NCBI GenBank assembly: GCA_009746045.1
Contig: RPFO01001325.1
Span: forward strand, 1-25,973
Direction: 5' to 3'
DNA: 25,973 bases
From: Mesostigma viride
Taxonomy: Eukaryota > Streptophyta > Mesostigmatophyceae > Mesostigmatales > Mesostigmataceae
Part shown: positions 1-11,096 of the stretch, piece after piece
Layout: each line of letters opens with the position of its first letter
How positions within the stretch are numbered: the first letter of the stretch is position 1
The notes under the pieces: generated by a model
The model's database searches: none
Told to the model about the DNA's origin: nothing
What the model saw: the letters and a program-made list of their open reading frames with translations, nothing else
Made by a program: the position numbers and the translations under genes

Positions 1-307
1 AGAAGAGATCAATTATTACTATAGTCCTTAGGAATTTAAAAAGAATTTTTTATTTTATTAAATTAATATTGTTAGTATTGAGATGTTTTTAAGTTATTAA
101 AAAACATTTCATCAACTATTACAGTATTGCTTATATTCCTTATCAAAAAAAATGTTCTTTTAATTAACAATGTATTCTAAAATGGTTATACTAAGTATTT
201 AAATTAATTAATGATTTTCTTTTTTAATAAAAAATAAAACATCAATTTAATTAATAGTGCTATTTAAAAGATCTTAAAAAATATGTTATTGCCTTTTTTT
301 TTAATTA
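1..307. other. AT-rich outer end, no gene seen
   Basis: AT-rich spacer distal to trnK. Aligned to the reverse complement of 25674-25973 it differs by a one- or two-base indel every few tens of bases, the highest disagreement in the window. I see no reading frame or RNA gene. Confidence 0.6.
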
Positions 308-380
308 GGGTCGCTAAACTCAATGGTAGAGTTACTGCTTTTAACCGACTAGTTCCGGGTTCGAAATCCCGGGCGACCCA
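308..380 (+). tRNA. trnK-UUU: tRNA-Lys(UUU), left copy, no intron
   Basis: Lysine tRNA with acceptor gggtcgc pairing gcgaccc, a normal T-arm (ccggg ttcga.. cccgg) and the anticodon loop cttttaa, anticodon UUU. This copy has extra bases in the D-arm region (gctaaact) and T-loop (ttcgaaat) compared with the right arm. These look like read errors. The usual streptophyte trnK intron with matK is absent: the two halves of the anticodon arm are contiguous. Confidence 0.85.
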
Positions 381-610
381 TTAATTATTCTCTTTGTTTA
401 TAACCTAACAATTGATTAGATATTATTTTAATAACATAATCTCTTATCACATAGGAGAAATTGGATCAATTCATATATATACATATTTCAGAATACTCTA
501 AAGAAAAAATTGTAATTAATTAGAAAAGAAATGTATACATTCTAAATAATGAATATTTTTTCTAATTTTTTTGGAAAAAAAAATCCTTAATTTGTTCAAT
601 ATTACAAAAA

Positions 611-1406
611 TTACAATGTTTTCAGAACAATTTTTTTCCATCATTTTTTTTATAAATTCTTCTTTCTATCGCAATAGTAGTTCTCAAAAATTTCTTGTTG
701 AATTATTTTTTGAGCCAGCAAAAAATAATTGTTTTTCTATGATCTGAGTAACATTTCCATATAAAAACTTTCAATCATGAAATAATTTTCAGCAAATTGT
801 GCAATTAACTTTATCCACCTTTAGGATAAATATTTTCTAAGATATGGTAATATTGTTTTCGCATTCTATTCTTTTGAAAAACAAAGACTGATTAACTAGT
901 ATGCTGCCTAAAGGTAAATGAATTTCCTGTTCACAAAATTTTTTTAATTCAAAAACGAGTTGTAAGAAGAGGGCCGTACAATATTAATTCCACTAGATAA
1001 AGAACGAGTCCATAGAAGAGTATTTGCACTCCAAGTAATGCTCGTCCCTCTAAATAAATTAAAAAAGAAGTTTCTATTCTAATCAGCTTGCATTATGTGC
1101 TGTAACAATAACATTATATTTATTAGAAAATGCAATATCTTTATTTTTTGATATCTCCCATTCACGTGCTTTTTCTTCATTAATTAGTTGATTGACATGT
1201 GACCTATTTGATAAAAATCTATATTTAATAATTGTGCTATTTGTGACTATTTGAGAAGATGCCTTTTCTAGAACTTTGATTCCAAAGAATGATCACAATT
1301 GGACTATTCTCTAAAATCCCGAATCCATTGAGGTTGTAATTCAACAAGTATTTTAATTAAAGATATAGAATCTTGTCCTCCTGATGCAGCCAATTAATAT
1401 ACGCAT
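611..1406 (-). pseudogene. tilS: tilS, left copy, reading frame broken by small indels
   Basis: Mirror copy of the tRNA-Ile lysidine synthetase gene at 24602-25378. This arm preserves the start codon directly joined to the PP-loop start (ATG CGT ATA TTA, i.e. M-R-I-L), which the right arm has lost to an inserted T. It then carries its own insertion (attggctgc for attgctgc) and further indels. Because the disruptive indels differ between the arms, I infer an intact underlying gene. The 3' end is approximate. Confidence 0.6.
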
Positions 1407-1560
1407 TTTTTTTTTAATAATTTATGTATTATAATATCTTTATGAATTTTAAGAATATAAAAAAAATCAATCGTTAAAAATTATTTAATAATATTTGGAA
1501 AATATTTTTGTAATATAGGGTTGTCAGAATAATATATATCTGTTATTCTTATTATGTACA

Positions 1561-1633
1561 GCCGGATAGCTCAGTTGGTAGAGCAGAGACTGGAAAATCC
1601 TCGTGTCACCCAGTTCAAACCTGGTTCCTGGCA
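1561..1633 (+). tRNA. trnF-GAA: tRNA-Phe(GAA), left copy
   Basis: Phenylalanine tRNA recognised from the D-arm tagctcagttggtagagc, the anticodon region around gaaaatcctcg and the T-arm ccagttcaaacctgg. This copy lacks a G in the acceptor (gccgga for gccggga) and has extra bases at gactgg and cacccag relative to the right arm. The pattern is consistent with read errors in a real gene. Confidence 0.85.
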
Positions 1634-1669
1634 AATTAATTTCTATTTAATAAAAATATATTTTATTAT

Positions 1670-1719
1670 TCACTATATTTCTTCTATAAAAATTTCACTA
1701 TATTTCTTCTATAAAAATT
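1670..1719. repeat. 25-nt unit repeated twice in tandem
   Basis: Two perfect adjacent copies of a 25-nt AT-rich unit beginning tcactatatttc lie next to trnF. The mirror copy is at 24295-24344. Its presence in both arms shows it belongs to the underlying sequence. Confidence 0.8.
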
Positions 1720-2368
1720 GAAAAGACAAGATATTTTCAAAAACAAAAGTATTATTTCATGCGTGCCTTTAAAACGCAAAAAAATGAATTAGATGCTTTT
1801 AAAAGTGTATGAGAATAGCTAGAAAAGGATCCAGTTCTTTTCGCTACCTATGCCATGGATGACGTCGACCAATTGCAGAACTATTTATCAAAATTTTGTC
1901 CCTTTTGGCAGATAGGTACAAATAGAAATTTTTAATATTCCAGAAAAATAAGCCTCTTCTCTACTAAATATACCCATGACAATTAGTACAGTCGAACTTG
2001 AACCAAAAACCATACACAGTCAGGATAAAAATTGGTGAATAAAAACAAAGTGCACTTATGCCGATTAACCCCATTATATGTTTTTTGTTTTTTTTTCGAG
2101 CAAAAGAATTTTTATCGGAAAAGCCTCTCTGATTCATTTCTGAAAAAAAAATTAATATAATATAATTTATCAAGGAAAAATATTAATTATTTAACAAAGA
2201 AAATTGATGTGCTATCGGGGAAAAATCAAATCCAAGCACAATTGAAATTCGCAAAGCAAGAAACTAAAATTCTTTTTGGAATCTTTTGTTTATAATTCTA
2301 ATGTATAAATTTTCTTAAATAAGAACCTAATTATATTAAATCTACTTTTATTTACTAAAAAAATAACT
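1720..2368. other. Unresolved block with short broken frames
   Basis: Mirror of 23648-24294. It is less AT-biased than ordinary spacer here (for example gatgacgtcgacc near 1860) and is clearly conserved between arms. Two partial frames can be seen. One is a 69-codon minus-strand frame (1964-2173) with a hydrophobic stretch MGLIGISALCFYSPIFIL. The other is a plus-strand frame (1759-1935) interrupted by TGA at 1810 and TAG at 1816. I recognise no family in either. Frame errors in this noisy zone may hide a real gene. Confidence 0.4.
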
Positions 2369-2583
2369 ATGAGTCCTATTATTATTAATAGTGTACGTTT
2401 AATATCTTCGCTTTTAACTATAGTTTTATAATGCTTCCGAAAGTTGATACGTTTTCAAAAATAATGAAAAATAAAAAAATTTTGCTTAATTGGCAAGAAA
2501 ATATATCTACTTTGTCTATCATTAAGTGGATTTCAATTATATTATTTTTAAGTAGTCATTGTGCTTTATTTATTACTTTATAA
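2369..2583 (+). pseudogene. 71-codon two-helix ORF, left copy, frameshifted
   Basis: Mirror of the ORF at 23432-23647. This copy has four T's where the right arm has five (atagttttataatg), shifting the frame after about residue 20. See the right copy for the description. Read error is the likely cause. Confidence 0.35.
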
Positions 2584-3290
2584 AAATATTAAGAAATTAA
2601 TTACATAATAAATATAATTATGAATTGAAAACTTATCTTTATAATTATTTAAAGAAAAGTCATTGTAGATTCAAAAAAATTTTAAAAACTACAAAAATAA
2701 ATTCCACAAAAAAGACTCTATTAAATAGAAAGAAGAATACAAATCGAGAATACTGAACTTAGTTTTTGACAGACTTCCCTAAACAAAAAATGCTTATTCC
2801 CTTTTAACTTAATAGAGTCAATGAAAAAAAGATATTATAGTAGATCTGTTTATAAATTTCAAAAGATATATTCCTCTAATGAACGAAGAAATAAAGTTTA
2901 CTATTTTTAAATAATAGTAATAATATGTATTGATTATTAACTATCTTCCTCAACTTTAAAATGTTTTCTTGTTATACTTTTTTTATTTAATTGAAGATAT
3001 ACCAAAAAAACATTTTAATTTGATTTTAAAACTGATAAAACGCATGTAACAATGATTAAAAAATAGAAAATTAAAAAAATTTTAATTTTTTATTCAAATA
3101 AAATTTTTATAAAAACTATTTTTTTTTGCTTAAAATTTATATTCAAGTTTTGATATTGTATGAAGAGTAGTCAGAAAAAATATTTTTTTCTCTTTCAAAG
3201 ATGCTTATAAGAAAAAATTTTATTAAATATTTTAGTATTTATTTTTCGTATTTAAAAAAAAATTTTGTCAATCAAACTACATTTGACATA
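2584..3290. other. AT-rich spacer beyond ndhJ, nothing recognised
   Basis: Low-complexity A/T tracts with no convincing coding frame or RNA gene. Differences from the right arm become noticeable from about 2640 outward. Confidence 0.6.
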
Positions 3291-3836
3291 TTAATATGCA
3301 TCTTGTAATTCATAAAAATCAGGCGTAATATAATCTTTACGCAATGGCCAACCTATCCAATGTTCTGGCATTAAAATACGTTTCAAATGAGGATGACCTT
3401 CATAATAAATACCAAACATATCATAAGATTCTCTTTCTTGAAAATCTGCTGTTTTCCATATCCAAAATACTGAAGGTATTATTGGTTTAGTTCTAGGAAC
3501 AAAAACTTTAATACATACTTCTTGAGGTTGGTCTGCATTATCATCTACTTTTGTTAAATGATATACACTAGCTAAATCTCCTCCTGGTGATACATCATAT
3601 GCACATTGAGATCTAAGATAATTAAATCCATATGCATATAAAGCAATCGCGACAGATGTTAAATTTTGAGCTTTTACTTCTAAAGTTTCTACACCTTGGT
3701 AATCAAAACCTAAAGGTCTATGCATTAATTTCATTTCGATAAGCCAATTGCTTACTAAACCTTTTAATTCATTTTCTCTAACTAATAGTGTAGAATTATT
3801 TTCTAATTGTGCCATAGCATCATTATTTAATTGCAT
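3291..3836 (-). CDS. ndhJ: NdhJ, NDH complex 30-kDa-type subunit, left copy
   Basis: Intact mirror copy encoding the same 181-residue product as 22177-22722, which is described in full. It overlaps the ndhK end by 14 nt. Confidence 0.93.
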   Translation of the reverse strand: MQLNNDAMAQLENNSTLLVRENELKGLVSNWLIEMKLMHRPLGFDYQGVETLEVKAQNLTSVAIALYAYGFNYLRSQCAYDVSPGGDLASVYHLTKVDDNADQPQEVCIKVFVPRTKPIIPSVFWIWKTADFQERESYDMFGIYYEGHPHLKRILMPEHWIGWPLRKDYITPDFYELQDAY

Positions 3837-4566
3837 TCTTTTTAGTCATTTCAAAAATTAAATTTACAGGGACTCCAGTTGCTTCGGAAAGACTTCTAGG
3901 TGGAGTTTGACGTGCAGAACTATTTAAGTACTTACCTGTATATACAGGAGAGGATAATGTTAGTTCATGTTTAATACTATGATAGCGATGTGTTTGTGCT
4001 AGTTTACCTCTTTCTACTAAATTTTCTTGAGCTACTTTTTTGCGTAATTTGATTACTGCATCTATTATAGCTTCTGGTTTTGGAGGACAACCTGGTAAAT
4101 AAACATCTACAGGTATTAATTTATCTACTCCTCTTACAGTACTATATGAATCTGTACTAAACATACCACCAGTAATTGTACATGCGCCCATTGCAATAAC
4201 ATATTTAGGTTCTGGCATTTGTTCATAAAGTCTTACTAAAGAAGGAGCCATTTTCATAGTAACAGTTCCAGCTGTAATAATTAAATCAGCTTGTCTTGGA
4301 CTACATCTAGGCACAAGACCAAAACGATCAAAATCAAATCTAGATCCTAATAAACATGCAAATTCAATAAAACAACAACTTGTACCATATAATAAAGGCC
4401 ATAGACTTGAAAGCCTAGCCCAGTTATATAAATCGTTAAGTGTTGTTAATATCAATTGATTAGATACATTTTGTGTAACTTGAGGTTTTTCTATATTGTA
4501 ATTAATTAGTCTTTCATTAGTATCACTATTTTTGTCTGATTCTATTCCTACAGATTTTATGACCAT
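3823..4566 (-). CDS. ndhK: NdhK, NDH complex Fe-S (PSST-type) subunit, left copy
   Basis: Intact mirror copy of 21447-22190. The start is the ATG at 4566, preceded by a ggagc ribosome-binding sequence and overlapping ndhC by 10 nt. An open frame extends seven codons further upstream only from a TTG. Function is described for the right copy. Confidence 0.93.
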   Translation of the reverse strand: MVIKSVGIESDKNSDTNERLINYNIEKPQVTQNVSNQLILTTLNDLYNWARLSSLWPLLYGTSCCFIEFACLLGSRFDFDRFGLVPRCSPRQADLIITAGTVTMKMAPSLVRLYEQMPEPKYVIAMGACTITGGMFSTDSYSTVRGVDKLIPVDVYLPGCPPKPEAIIDAVIKLRKKVAQENLVERGKLAQTHRYHSIKHELTLSSPVYTGKYLNSSARQTPPRSLSEATGVPVNLIFEMTKKNAIK

Positions 4567-4919
4567 TCTAAAGCTCCTTTTCGCCAAGCGTATACTAAGC
4601 CTATAATTAAAATAGATAAAAAAATCAAAGTTTCTAGAAAAGCTGTTATTCCTAAGTCTTTAAATACAATGGCCCACGGATATAAAAATAAAGTTTCTAC
4701 ATCAAAAATTACAAAAATTAAAGCAAACATATAATAACGTATGTTGAATTGGACCCAAGCTTCACCCATTGGTTCAATTCCTGATTCATAAGTCATTTTT
4801 TTCTCAATTCCGCTTAATTTTGGTCTAATTAATTTGGAACCGGAAAGTGCTAATATGGGTACTAAGCAAGCAACGATAAAAAATACAACAAATGAATCAT
4901 ATCCTTCAAGAATAAACAT
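4557..4919 (-). CDS. ndhC: NdhC, NDH complex membrane subunit 3, left copy
   Basis: Intact mirror copy, 120 residues, identical to the product of 21094-21456. It is first in the ndhC-ndhK-ndhJ operon. Confidence 0.94.
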   Translation of the reverse strand: MFILEGYDSFVVFFIVACLVPILALSGSKLIRPKLSGIEKKMTYESGIEPMGEAWVQFNIRYYMFALIFVIFDVETLFLYPWAIVFKDLGITAFLETLIFLSILIIGLVYAWRKGALEWS

Positions 4920-5059
4920 ATTATTTTATCCAATCATATTTTTTATAGAATAAAAAATAATTTTTTTATTTGATTAAATTGTACAACTAGCTTACAAAAA
5001 AGGCCATTATATAATAAGAATTTACTTGACTATAGTATGAAACACAATCTAATAAACTA

Positions 5060-5126
5060 ATAAATTTGAAAAATACTAATAGTTATAATGATGATTTTTA
5101 TAACTATTAGTATTTTTCAAATTTAT
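5060..5126. repeat. 29-bp perfect inverted repeat between trnH and ndhC, left copy
   Basis: Stem 5060-5088 pairs with 5098-5126 around a 9-nt loop. It mirrors 20887-20953 and could form a stable RNA hairpin ahead of the ndhC operon. Confidence 0.8.
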
Positions 5127-5155
5127 CAATTTACAAAAAATTTTTTATAAAGAAA

Positions 5156-5229
5156 GGGCGAACGACGGGGTTCGAACCCGCGAATAAAGGAGTCACAATC
5201 CTTTGCCTTACCACTTGGCCACGCCCGCC
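5156..5229 (-). tRNA. trnH-GUG: tRNA-His(GUG), left copy
   Basis: Intact 74-nt mirror of 20784-20857, with anticodon loop ttgtgac. Confidence 0.95.
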
Positions 5230-5236
5230 ATACTTT

Positions 5237-5264
5237 TTTATACAAATATAACATTCATTAACAA
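5237..5264 (-). promoter_or_regulatory. Possible bacterial-type promoter of trnH, left copy
   Basis: Read on the minus strand: TTGTTA, a 16-nt spacer, then TATAAA, 7 nt before the tRNA 5' end. It mirrors 20749-20776. Confidence 0.35.
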
Positions 5265-5511
5265 ATTAGTCTAGTTTTTTAAATTGATTAATATAAAATT
5301 ATATGTTTTTAGGTTTTGAAAGTTATAAAAATAATAATTTACATTTATTACCATTTTATTAATTGATAGTAAATTTTATATGCATAAATAAATGAAATTT
5401 ATTTAAATAAATTCTCCATATGTTTGTTGCTTATTCTTTTTTAAGATCTCGATCAATCAATTTTCAATTTATTTTAACAATACAATATATGTGAGGTTTA
5501 TATTTTGAGAA

Positions 5512-5545
5512 TTTTTCCACACATTTTTATACTTGTGTGGAAAAA
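5512..5545 (-). terminator. 3' stem-loop of ycf66, left copy
   Basis: A 12-bp perfect stem (tttttccacaca) with a 10-nt loop. It mirrors 20468-20501. Confidence 0.5.
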
Positions 5546-5626
5546 AAGCATCCATATTTGAATATTATGTAATTTATATAAATAGTCATAAATATCGTTT
5601 GAATTGATCATGAAAATTAGTTGTAT

Positions 5627-6139
5627 TTATTTCTTTTGATAATCTATAGGTTTTTCATAATCAATAGAAGATATGTTTATATCATTCCAATTTGATGGAA
5701 CTAAAGAATCTTTTGTATATTTAGAATTTTCTTTCAATTGAAAATTATTGTTTTTCTTTTCTTTTTTTCCTCTTTGATTCAAATTAATGTCGTATTTAGA
5801 TGGTGGTTGAAATTTAATTATACGATTATTACTATTATTTTTGTTTTGTGTGGAAAATAGTGACTTATTGTTTTCTTTAGGAACTCTTAATTTTAAACTT
5901 TCTATAATAAAACAAAGTGCAGTGCCAGTGGACAACATTTGTCCAAAAAGTAAAATAGGGTCTAGTCGCCATCCTTGAAAAATAAGGATTCCTCCAATTA
6001 ACAGAGCAACTGAAGAAAAAAAAATATCATGATCTCTAGAAATTTCAGGTTTGATCGTTCTAGTTATATATAAGAGAATGCCTCCGCACACTACTGCTAT
6101 TCCTAAGATAGTACTGGGACCAAATTCAATATTAATCAT
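5627..6139 (-). CDS. ycf66: Ycf66 family protein, left copy
   Basis: Intact 170-residue mirror copy of 19874-20386, described there. Confidence 0.9.
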   Translation of the reverse strand: MINIEFGPSTILGIAVVCGGILLYITRTIKPEISRDHDIFFSSVALLIGGILIFQGWRLDPILLFGQMLSTGTALCFIIESLKLRVPKENNKSLFSTQNKNNSNNRIIKFQPPSKYDINLNQRGKKEKKNNNFQLKENSKYTKDSLVPSNWNDINISSIDYEKPIDYQKK

Positions 6140-6333
6140 ATTTAAATTGTTTTTTTTTTATTTTATCACTGTTTTTATCCTTTGAAAATGCAAGTAAATT
6201 TTATAAAAATATTATGAAAATTAAGAAATTTATTAATAATAATAATAGCAATTGATATATTTTGTTTTTACAAGATTACATGTTATTTATTTTTTCTACA
6301 AAAAAAAAAGATATTTTTAAGTACTAAATATCT

Positions 6334-6416
6334 TACCTTCGACCGGATTTGAACCGGTAAGCCTTTCGGCACATCGTTCTCAACAATGCGTGTATACCAA
6401 ATTTCACCACGAAGGC
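6334..6416 (-). tRNA. trnL-GAG: tRNA-Leu(GAG), left copy
   Basis: Intact 83-nt mirror of 19596-19678, with the class II variable arm and anticodon loop ttgagaa. Confidence 0.92.
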
Positions 6417-6526
6417 GATTCTAAAAAATAATATAAGGAAAAATATTATTTTTTATCATATTTTAAGTACAAGGTTTGATAAATATGAATTTGAATTGAT
6501 AGATATTAACATAACTACATTGACCA

Positions 6527-6602
6527 TTATGTTCTGTTGTAGTTAAGTATTTAGTCTTTCCAATATTGGAAAGACTAAATACTTAACTACAACAGAACAT
6601 AA
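6527..6602. terminator. 76-bp perfect palindrome downstream of psbM, left copy
   Basis: Perfect inverted repeat centred on ccaatattgg with no unpaired loop. It begins 9 nt beyond the psbM stop and mirrors 19410-19485. Confidence 0.7.
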
Positions 6603-6611
6603 GCATGTTCT

Positions 6612-6707
6612 TTATTTATTAGTTTGAGCATAAAGAATAATTAAAAAAGCAGTTGGAATAATAATAAATAAAGCTGTAGCCATTAATGCAAGAATATTTG
6701 TTTCCAT
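6612..6707 (-). CDS. psbM: PsbM, photosystem II subunit, left copy
   Basis: Intact 31-codon mirror of 19305-19400. Confidence 0.92.
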   Translation of the reverse strand: METNILALMATALFIIIPTAFLIILYAQTNK

Positions 6708-6869
6708 GATTTGATAATTCCAAATTATAAATAATTGTGTTTATGAATCTTTAAATTCATAAATTAAATGAAAAAAACATTCATATATCTAATCTAAATT
6801 TAAACTCATTTATTCTTTGAAAACTGAATTAAGTTATGTCAAAGAAAAAATATGACCAAGGCATAATTA

Positions 6870-6951
6870 TGAGCGGGGAGGGACTCGAACCCTCATGGCC
6901 GAAGCCGCCACATTTTGAGTGTGGTGCGTCTACCAATTCCGCCACACGCCC
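6870..6951 (-). tRNA. trnL-CAA: tRNA-Leu(CAA), left copy
   Basis: 82-nt mirror of 19060-19141, with anticodon loop ctcaaaa and no intron. Confidence 0.92.
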
Positions 6952-6988
6952 AATGGATCAAATCAATGCAGATGCGCAAAATATACAC

Positions 6989-7020
6989 CGAATCCTTCTA
7001 CTATGCAAGAAAAGGATTCG
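6989..7020 (-). terminator. 3' stem-loop of ndhB, left copy
   Basis: Inverted repeat cgaatcctt / aaggattcg, with the innermost pair of the longer match mismatched. It mirrors 18991-19022. Confidence 0.5.
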
Positions 7021-7135
7021 ATATTTTTTTACTATACATCTTACTGTTTATCCACATGAAAAAAATCAGTTACTAATTATTAAAGATAACATATTAAATA
7101 ATATATTCATTTTAATAAATAATTCTATATTATAG

Positions 7136-8643
7136 TTATATTGCCATTAACCAAGAACTATCTATGACTGTTTGTTGAGCAATAGAAATAATAGGATTTA
7201 CAAAAATTCCAGAAATTGTAGTTCCTATAACACATATAAGAATACTTACTTCTATTGGAGTGATATCTTTTATAGACCATCTTTTTTGACTATAATTTTT
7301 TATAGCAAAAGAAACTTCTGGAGATTCTTTGATGATCATCATTTTTATTATTTTTATATAATAAAAAATAGAAATAACACTAGTTAATAAACCTACAAAA
7401 ACTAATAAGTAAGATCCAGCTTCCCAGCCAGCCCAAAATAAATATAATTTTCCAAAAAAACCACCAAAAGGTGGAATACCACCTAACGACAATAAGCAAA
7501 TACTTAAACATAAGGCTAATATAGGATCTTTTAGATATAAACCTCCATAATCCCTAATTTGATCACTACCCGTTTTCAAACTAAATAAAATTACACATGC
7601 AAAAGCTCCTAAATTCATAAATAGGTAAATTAACATGTATACTAACATACTAGAATAACCATTTATATTTCCCGCAAGTAATCCTACTAATAAAAACCTG
7701 CTTGAGCAATTGATGAATATCCTAGCATACGTTTAATATTTGTTTGACTAATAGCAATGATATTACCAATAGCCATGCTTAAAATAGCTAATATTTGAAA
7801 GATATTATGCCACTCGTTTATAATGTATGGAAATAAAATAGTCATTATTCTTGTAGCTAACATTAATCCTGCTGCTTTAGAACTAACAGATAAAAAAGCT
7901 ACGACAGGAGTTGGTGCTCCTTCATACACATCTGGAGCCCATTGATGAAAGGGAGCTGCAGCTATTTTGAAAGATATTCCTACAATAATTAATGCTAGTG
8001 CTACTAAAGATGCCAATGAATTACCATTCTGATCTTTAATCAAATTTGCTGCTATTTCATGAATTTCTATGTGACCATGAGATAGTCCATATAATAGAGA
8101 AAATCCATAAAGTAATATAGAAGAACTAGCTGCACCAATTAATAAATATTTGATAGAAGCCTCATTAGAACGAATATCTTTTTTCATATATCCTGTAAGT
8201 ATATATGAACATAATCCTAATGTTTCTAATGATAAAAATATCATTAGAATATCGTTAGAACCACATAGTAACATTGCTCCAAGAGTGGCTGTTAGAAATA
8301 TAACTAAAAACTCTGATAAAGTTTTTTTTGAGTTTTCTAAATATTCTATAGATAAAAGTACACATAACATTGAAGAGAGTGCAATAAGCAAACGAAATGC
8401 TATACTTAGGGAATCTGTTTGAAAACTGCCAAGAAAAGCTGTAACTTCTTTTCCATTCCATTGGAATAATAAACTCAGCATACTTAAAATCAAACCTAAG
8501 ATTGCCATATAAGGCAATACAGCATTGGCTCTTCTTTGAAATATTAGATCAATGATCAATATAAATAATGAAGAACAAATAATAATTGCCTCTGGAAGCA
8601 CGGCATCAATATTTAAGGAAGCAATCAGATCTTTAAATTCCAT
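7136..8643 (-). pseudogene. ndhB: ndhB, left copy, one-base frameshift
   Basis: Mirror of the intact 502-residue NdhB at 17367-18875. A run of six T's in the coding strand at the right arm is five here (near 7691-7696: aataaaaacctg). The frame therefore splits after residue ~316 into segments 7687-8643 and 7136-7648. Everything else reads through. A single homopolymer indel beside an intact twin is more likely read error than true decay. Confidence 0.88.
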
Positions 8644-9461
8644 AGCATTATACTTGATAAGTTATTAATATATCGATTGTCATTTTTTATAAAACTTCAT
8701 AGATTGTTTTAAGAGAAAAAATAGTTTACTATTTTTTTCAAAAAAAAATAGTAGAGAAATAATTATTTAGTATTTATAATATTTTTTTCCTCTACATAAA
8801 CAAATATATTATACATACTAAATAGATAGCAAATATTTATTATTTATAATAAATATTCTTAGAAAATTTATTCTTTATTTTTCAAAAAACAATGTTGACA
8901 AGGAATAAAGAAGAACTTTGAAACAGTAGTCATAGAATTTTACTTATATTAAAACAAATGAATAAATTTTATTTTCTTATCAGATAATACTTAAAAAAAA
9001 ATAATAATTATTGTTATTTTCCCTACTATTTTAAAGATTTATAAATAAAATTTGTATAAATATTGTTTTATTATTTCGTGAATTAATCTTGTTAAATTAG
9101 ATTTTAAAAATGGATATTTTACTAAAGATTTTGATTCGCAAATAAAAATATAAGAACTTGATAAAATAAAATAAAATAATATTAACTCGTAAACAATAAA
9201 TTAGATGACAGCAAGACATAAAACAATAAAATAATTAAACTTTGATTTTTCAATGAATAAATCTTTAATTATATAACTAATAGGTTAATAAAATTCATAA
9301 GAGAATATTATTGTAATAAATAAGAAAAGACATTTTATATTATCTTTTTCTTATAAACAGTGAGAGTCAATTTTTTCATTTTTGTTTTACTTCAAAACCA
9401 TTTTTTAAAACATTATTTTTCTCGTTGATACATTTTATATAAAAAGATCATATATATTTAA
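8644..9461. other. Spacer between ndhB and the bioY-like gene, left copy
   Basis: About 818 nt of AT-rich sequence between the divergent genes ndhB and bioY-like. I see only short inverted A/T repeats, and no gene or tRNA. Confidence 0.6.
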
Positions 9462-10132
9462 ATGAATAAATTTTTTTCAATCAATATTATTCTATGGGCA
9501 TTAATTGGATTAAATTTTCATATTCTGAGTTATTCTCTAAAAATAAGTATTAGTAATTTTCCATGGCAATGGCCACAAGAAGGATTAGAAACATATATGA
9601 TCCATACTGATTATTATTTAGGTTCTATATTATTTATATCTTTTTTAGGAGGTAGATTTGCGTCTTTAATTTCACAATTAGCTTATCAAATAATACAAAT
9701 TAATATAGTCCAATTGATCATATTTTTTTCTAAAAATTTACATATTTCTTTTTTATTACCCAATATTTTGAATCAACTTATAAATTTAGATACTAATAGA
9801 GGAACAATAACAGAATATACATGCATTCAAGATCATATAATTAATAATGGATGGTTATCATATTTTGTTGTTAATCTAATATCATATGACCTATTTGAAA
9901 ATACATTAAATCAATATAATACTCAAGCAATTGATTCTTTTTTTAATAAAAGCGTAATTTTTTGATAAGACTTTATATTATGAACATCTTATTTAGTTTA
10001 TTAACAAGTAATTCATTAAATGAATGGATTATGTATTCTATAAAAGACAATTTTTTATTACTGCCAAATCAATTAATTATTATTTGTTCAGTGGTATTAT
10101 TAGTATTTTTATTACAATTTTGTGTGTATTAA
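9462..10132 (+). pseudogene. bioY: BioY-like membrane protein gene, left copy, one-base frameshift
   Basis: Mirror of 15878-16549. The run of seven T's after agcgtaa in the right-arm coding strand is six here (near 9957-9963). This truncates the product to 167 residues instead of 223. The remaining codons continue in the shifted frame to the same stop. The function argument is given for the right copy. Confidence 0.6.
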
Positions 10133-10426
10133 TGGAGAAAATAAATTAAATATCTAATTTATTTGCAATACTGCATTTCTATTAACAAAATGAAGAAGAA
10201 CAAAGACTTTAATAACTTGTTATAATTTAGAAGATACTTTCTTGCTTTTTTCTCATAGAGTGAGAAATAATCTTAAATTATGGTATTTGTTATAAACATA
10301 TATATTTTAAAATATATATAATGCAAATAAAAATCTAATGATGCAGAATAGCTTCGTAGATTTTCCATATTGTTTCTATTTTTTGAAACATAATTTATAT
10401 AAAAATGTAAATAAGGCAATAAATTA

Positions 10427-10537
10427 ATGATCGCTTCCTATTTACCTTCTATTTTAGTACCTTTAGTAGGTTTAGTGTTTCCAGCAATTGCAATGGCTTC
10501 ACTGTTTTTATATATTGAACAAGAAGAAATTAGTTAA
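10427..10537 (+). CDS. psaI: PsaI, photosystem I subunit VIII, left copy
   Basis: Intact 36-codon mirror of 15472-15582. Confidence 0.93.
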   Translation: MIASYLPSILVPLVGLVFPAIAMASLFLYIEQEEIS

Positions 10538-10586
10538 TTAGAATTTTTTAAAAATTTAACTACAACATTTTTTTTATTGTTTTGTA

Positions 10587-10626
10587 CTTCTTCCAGGGGG
10601 CTAATGGAACCGTATCCTGGAAGAAG
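10587..10626. terminator. GC-rich stem-loop between psaI and psbJ, left copy
   Basis: 11-bp stem (cttcttccagg / cctggaagaag) between the convergent genes. It mirrors 15383-15422 and may serve either transcript. Confidence 0.6.
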
Positions 10627-10686
10627 ATACTAAAACTATTTCTAAGTTAGTAAATTTTTTACTATGTGCATAATACTATAATTTTT

Positions 10687-10716
10687 CTATGTATATATAC
10701 ATATACATATACATAG
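10687..10716. terminator. AT-rich stem-loop after psbJ, left copy
   Basis: 10-bp stem ctatgtatat / atatacatag, 13 nt past the psbJ stop. It mirrors 15293-15322. Confidence 0.45.
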
Positions 10717-10729
10717 ATGGTTCACTTTG

Positions 10730-10858
10730 TTATAGTGATGATCCTAAACCAGAATAAGAACCATAAAAAAATAAAGCAAGTAAACCTATAGCTAAAAGAC
10801 CTACAACTGTACCCACTAACCATAGTGGGATTCGTCCGGTAGTTCCAGTATTAGACAT
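10730..10858 (-). CDS. psbJ: PsbJ, photosystem II subunit, left copy
   Basis: Intact 42-codon mirror of 15151-15279. Confidence 0.93.
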   Translation of the reverse strand: MSNTGTTGRIPLWLVGTVVGLLAIGLLALFFYGSYSGLGSSL

Positions 10859-10961
10859 GAATATTCCTCTATTCCATTTTCGATAAAAGGTCAGTGCTCA
10901 TGACCCAAGTAGCAATAGGTATAAAAATGACTTAACTATATAAATTAATAAAAAAATTTAA

Positions 10962-11078
10962 TTAGTTAAAAATATAACTGGAGAATAAAATTGCTAATAC
11001 AAAAATAAGCAATAATCCCCAATAAAGACTAGTACGATTTAATTCAACTTCTTGTTTGTTAGGATTTGGTTCTGTCAT
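10962..11078 (-). CDS. psbL: PsbL, photosystem II subunit, left copy
   Basis: Intact 38-codon mirror of 14931-15047. Confidence 0.93.
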   Translation of the reverse strand: MTEPNPNKQEVELNRTSLYWGLLLIFVLAILFSSYIFN

Positions 11079-11096
11079 AATAACCTCTTATACCTG

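Larger units (their letters stand above)
5230..5626. other. Spacer trnH-ycf66, left copy
   Basis: About 400 nt holding the possible trnH promoter and the ycf66 3' hairpin. No other gene is seen. Confidence 0.6.

Noticed and set aside
1970-1985. CTNCH as a c-type haem-binding site
   Set aside because: It occurs at the end of a 69-codon frame in a noisy region, is out of frame in the other arm, and has no cytochrome context.
6836-7135. A 99-codon frame, and its mirror 18876-19142
   Set aside because: It runs antisense through trnL-CAA and adjacent spacer. The GC-rich part of the translation is just the tRNA.
7172-8461. Frames at 7172-7387, 8150-8422 and 8255-8461, and mirrors within 17549-18839
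   Set aside because: All lie on other frames of ndhB, whose own frame is unmistakable. Their translations look like scrambled composition with no family resemblance.
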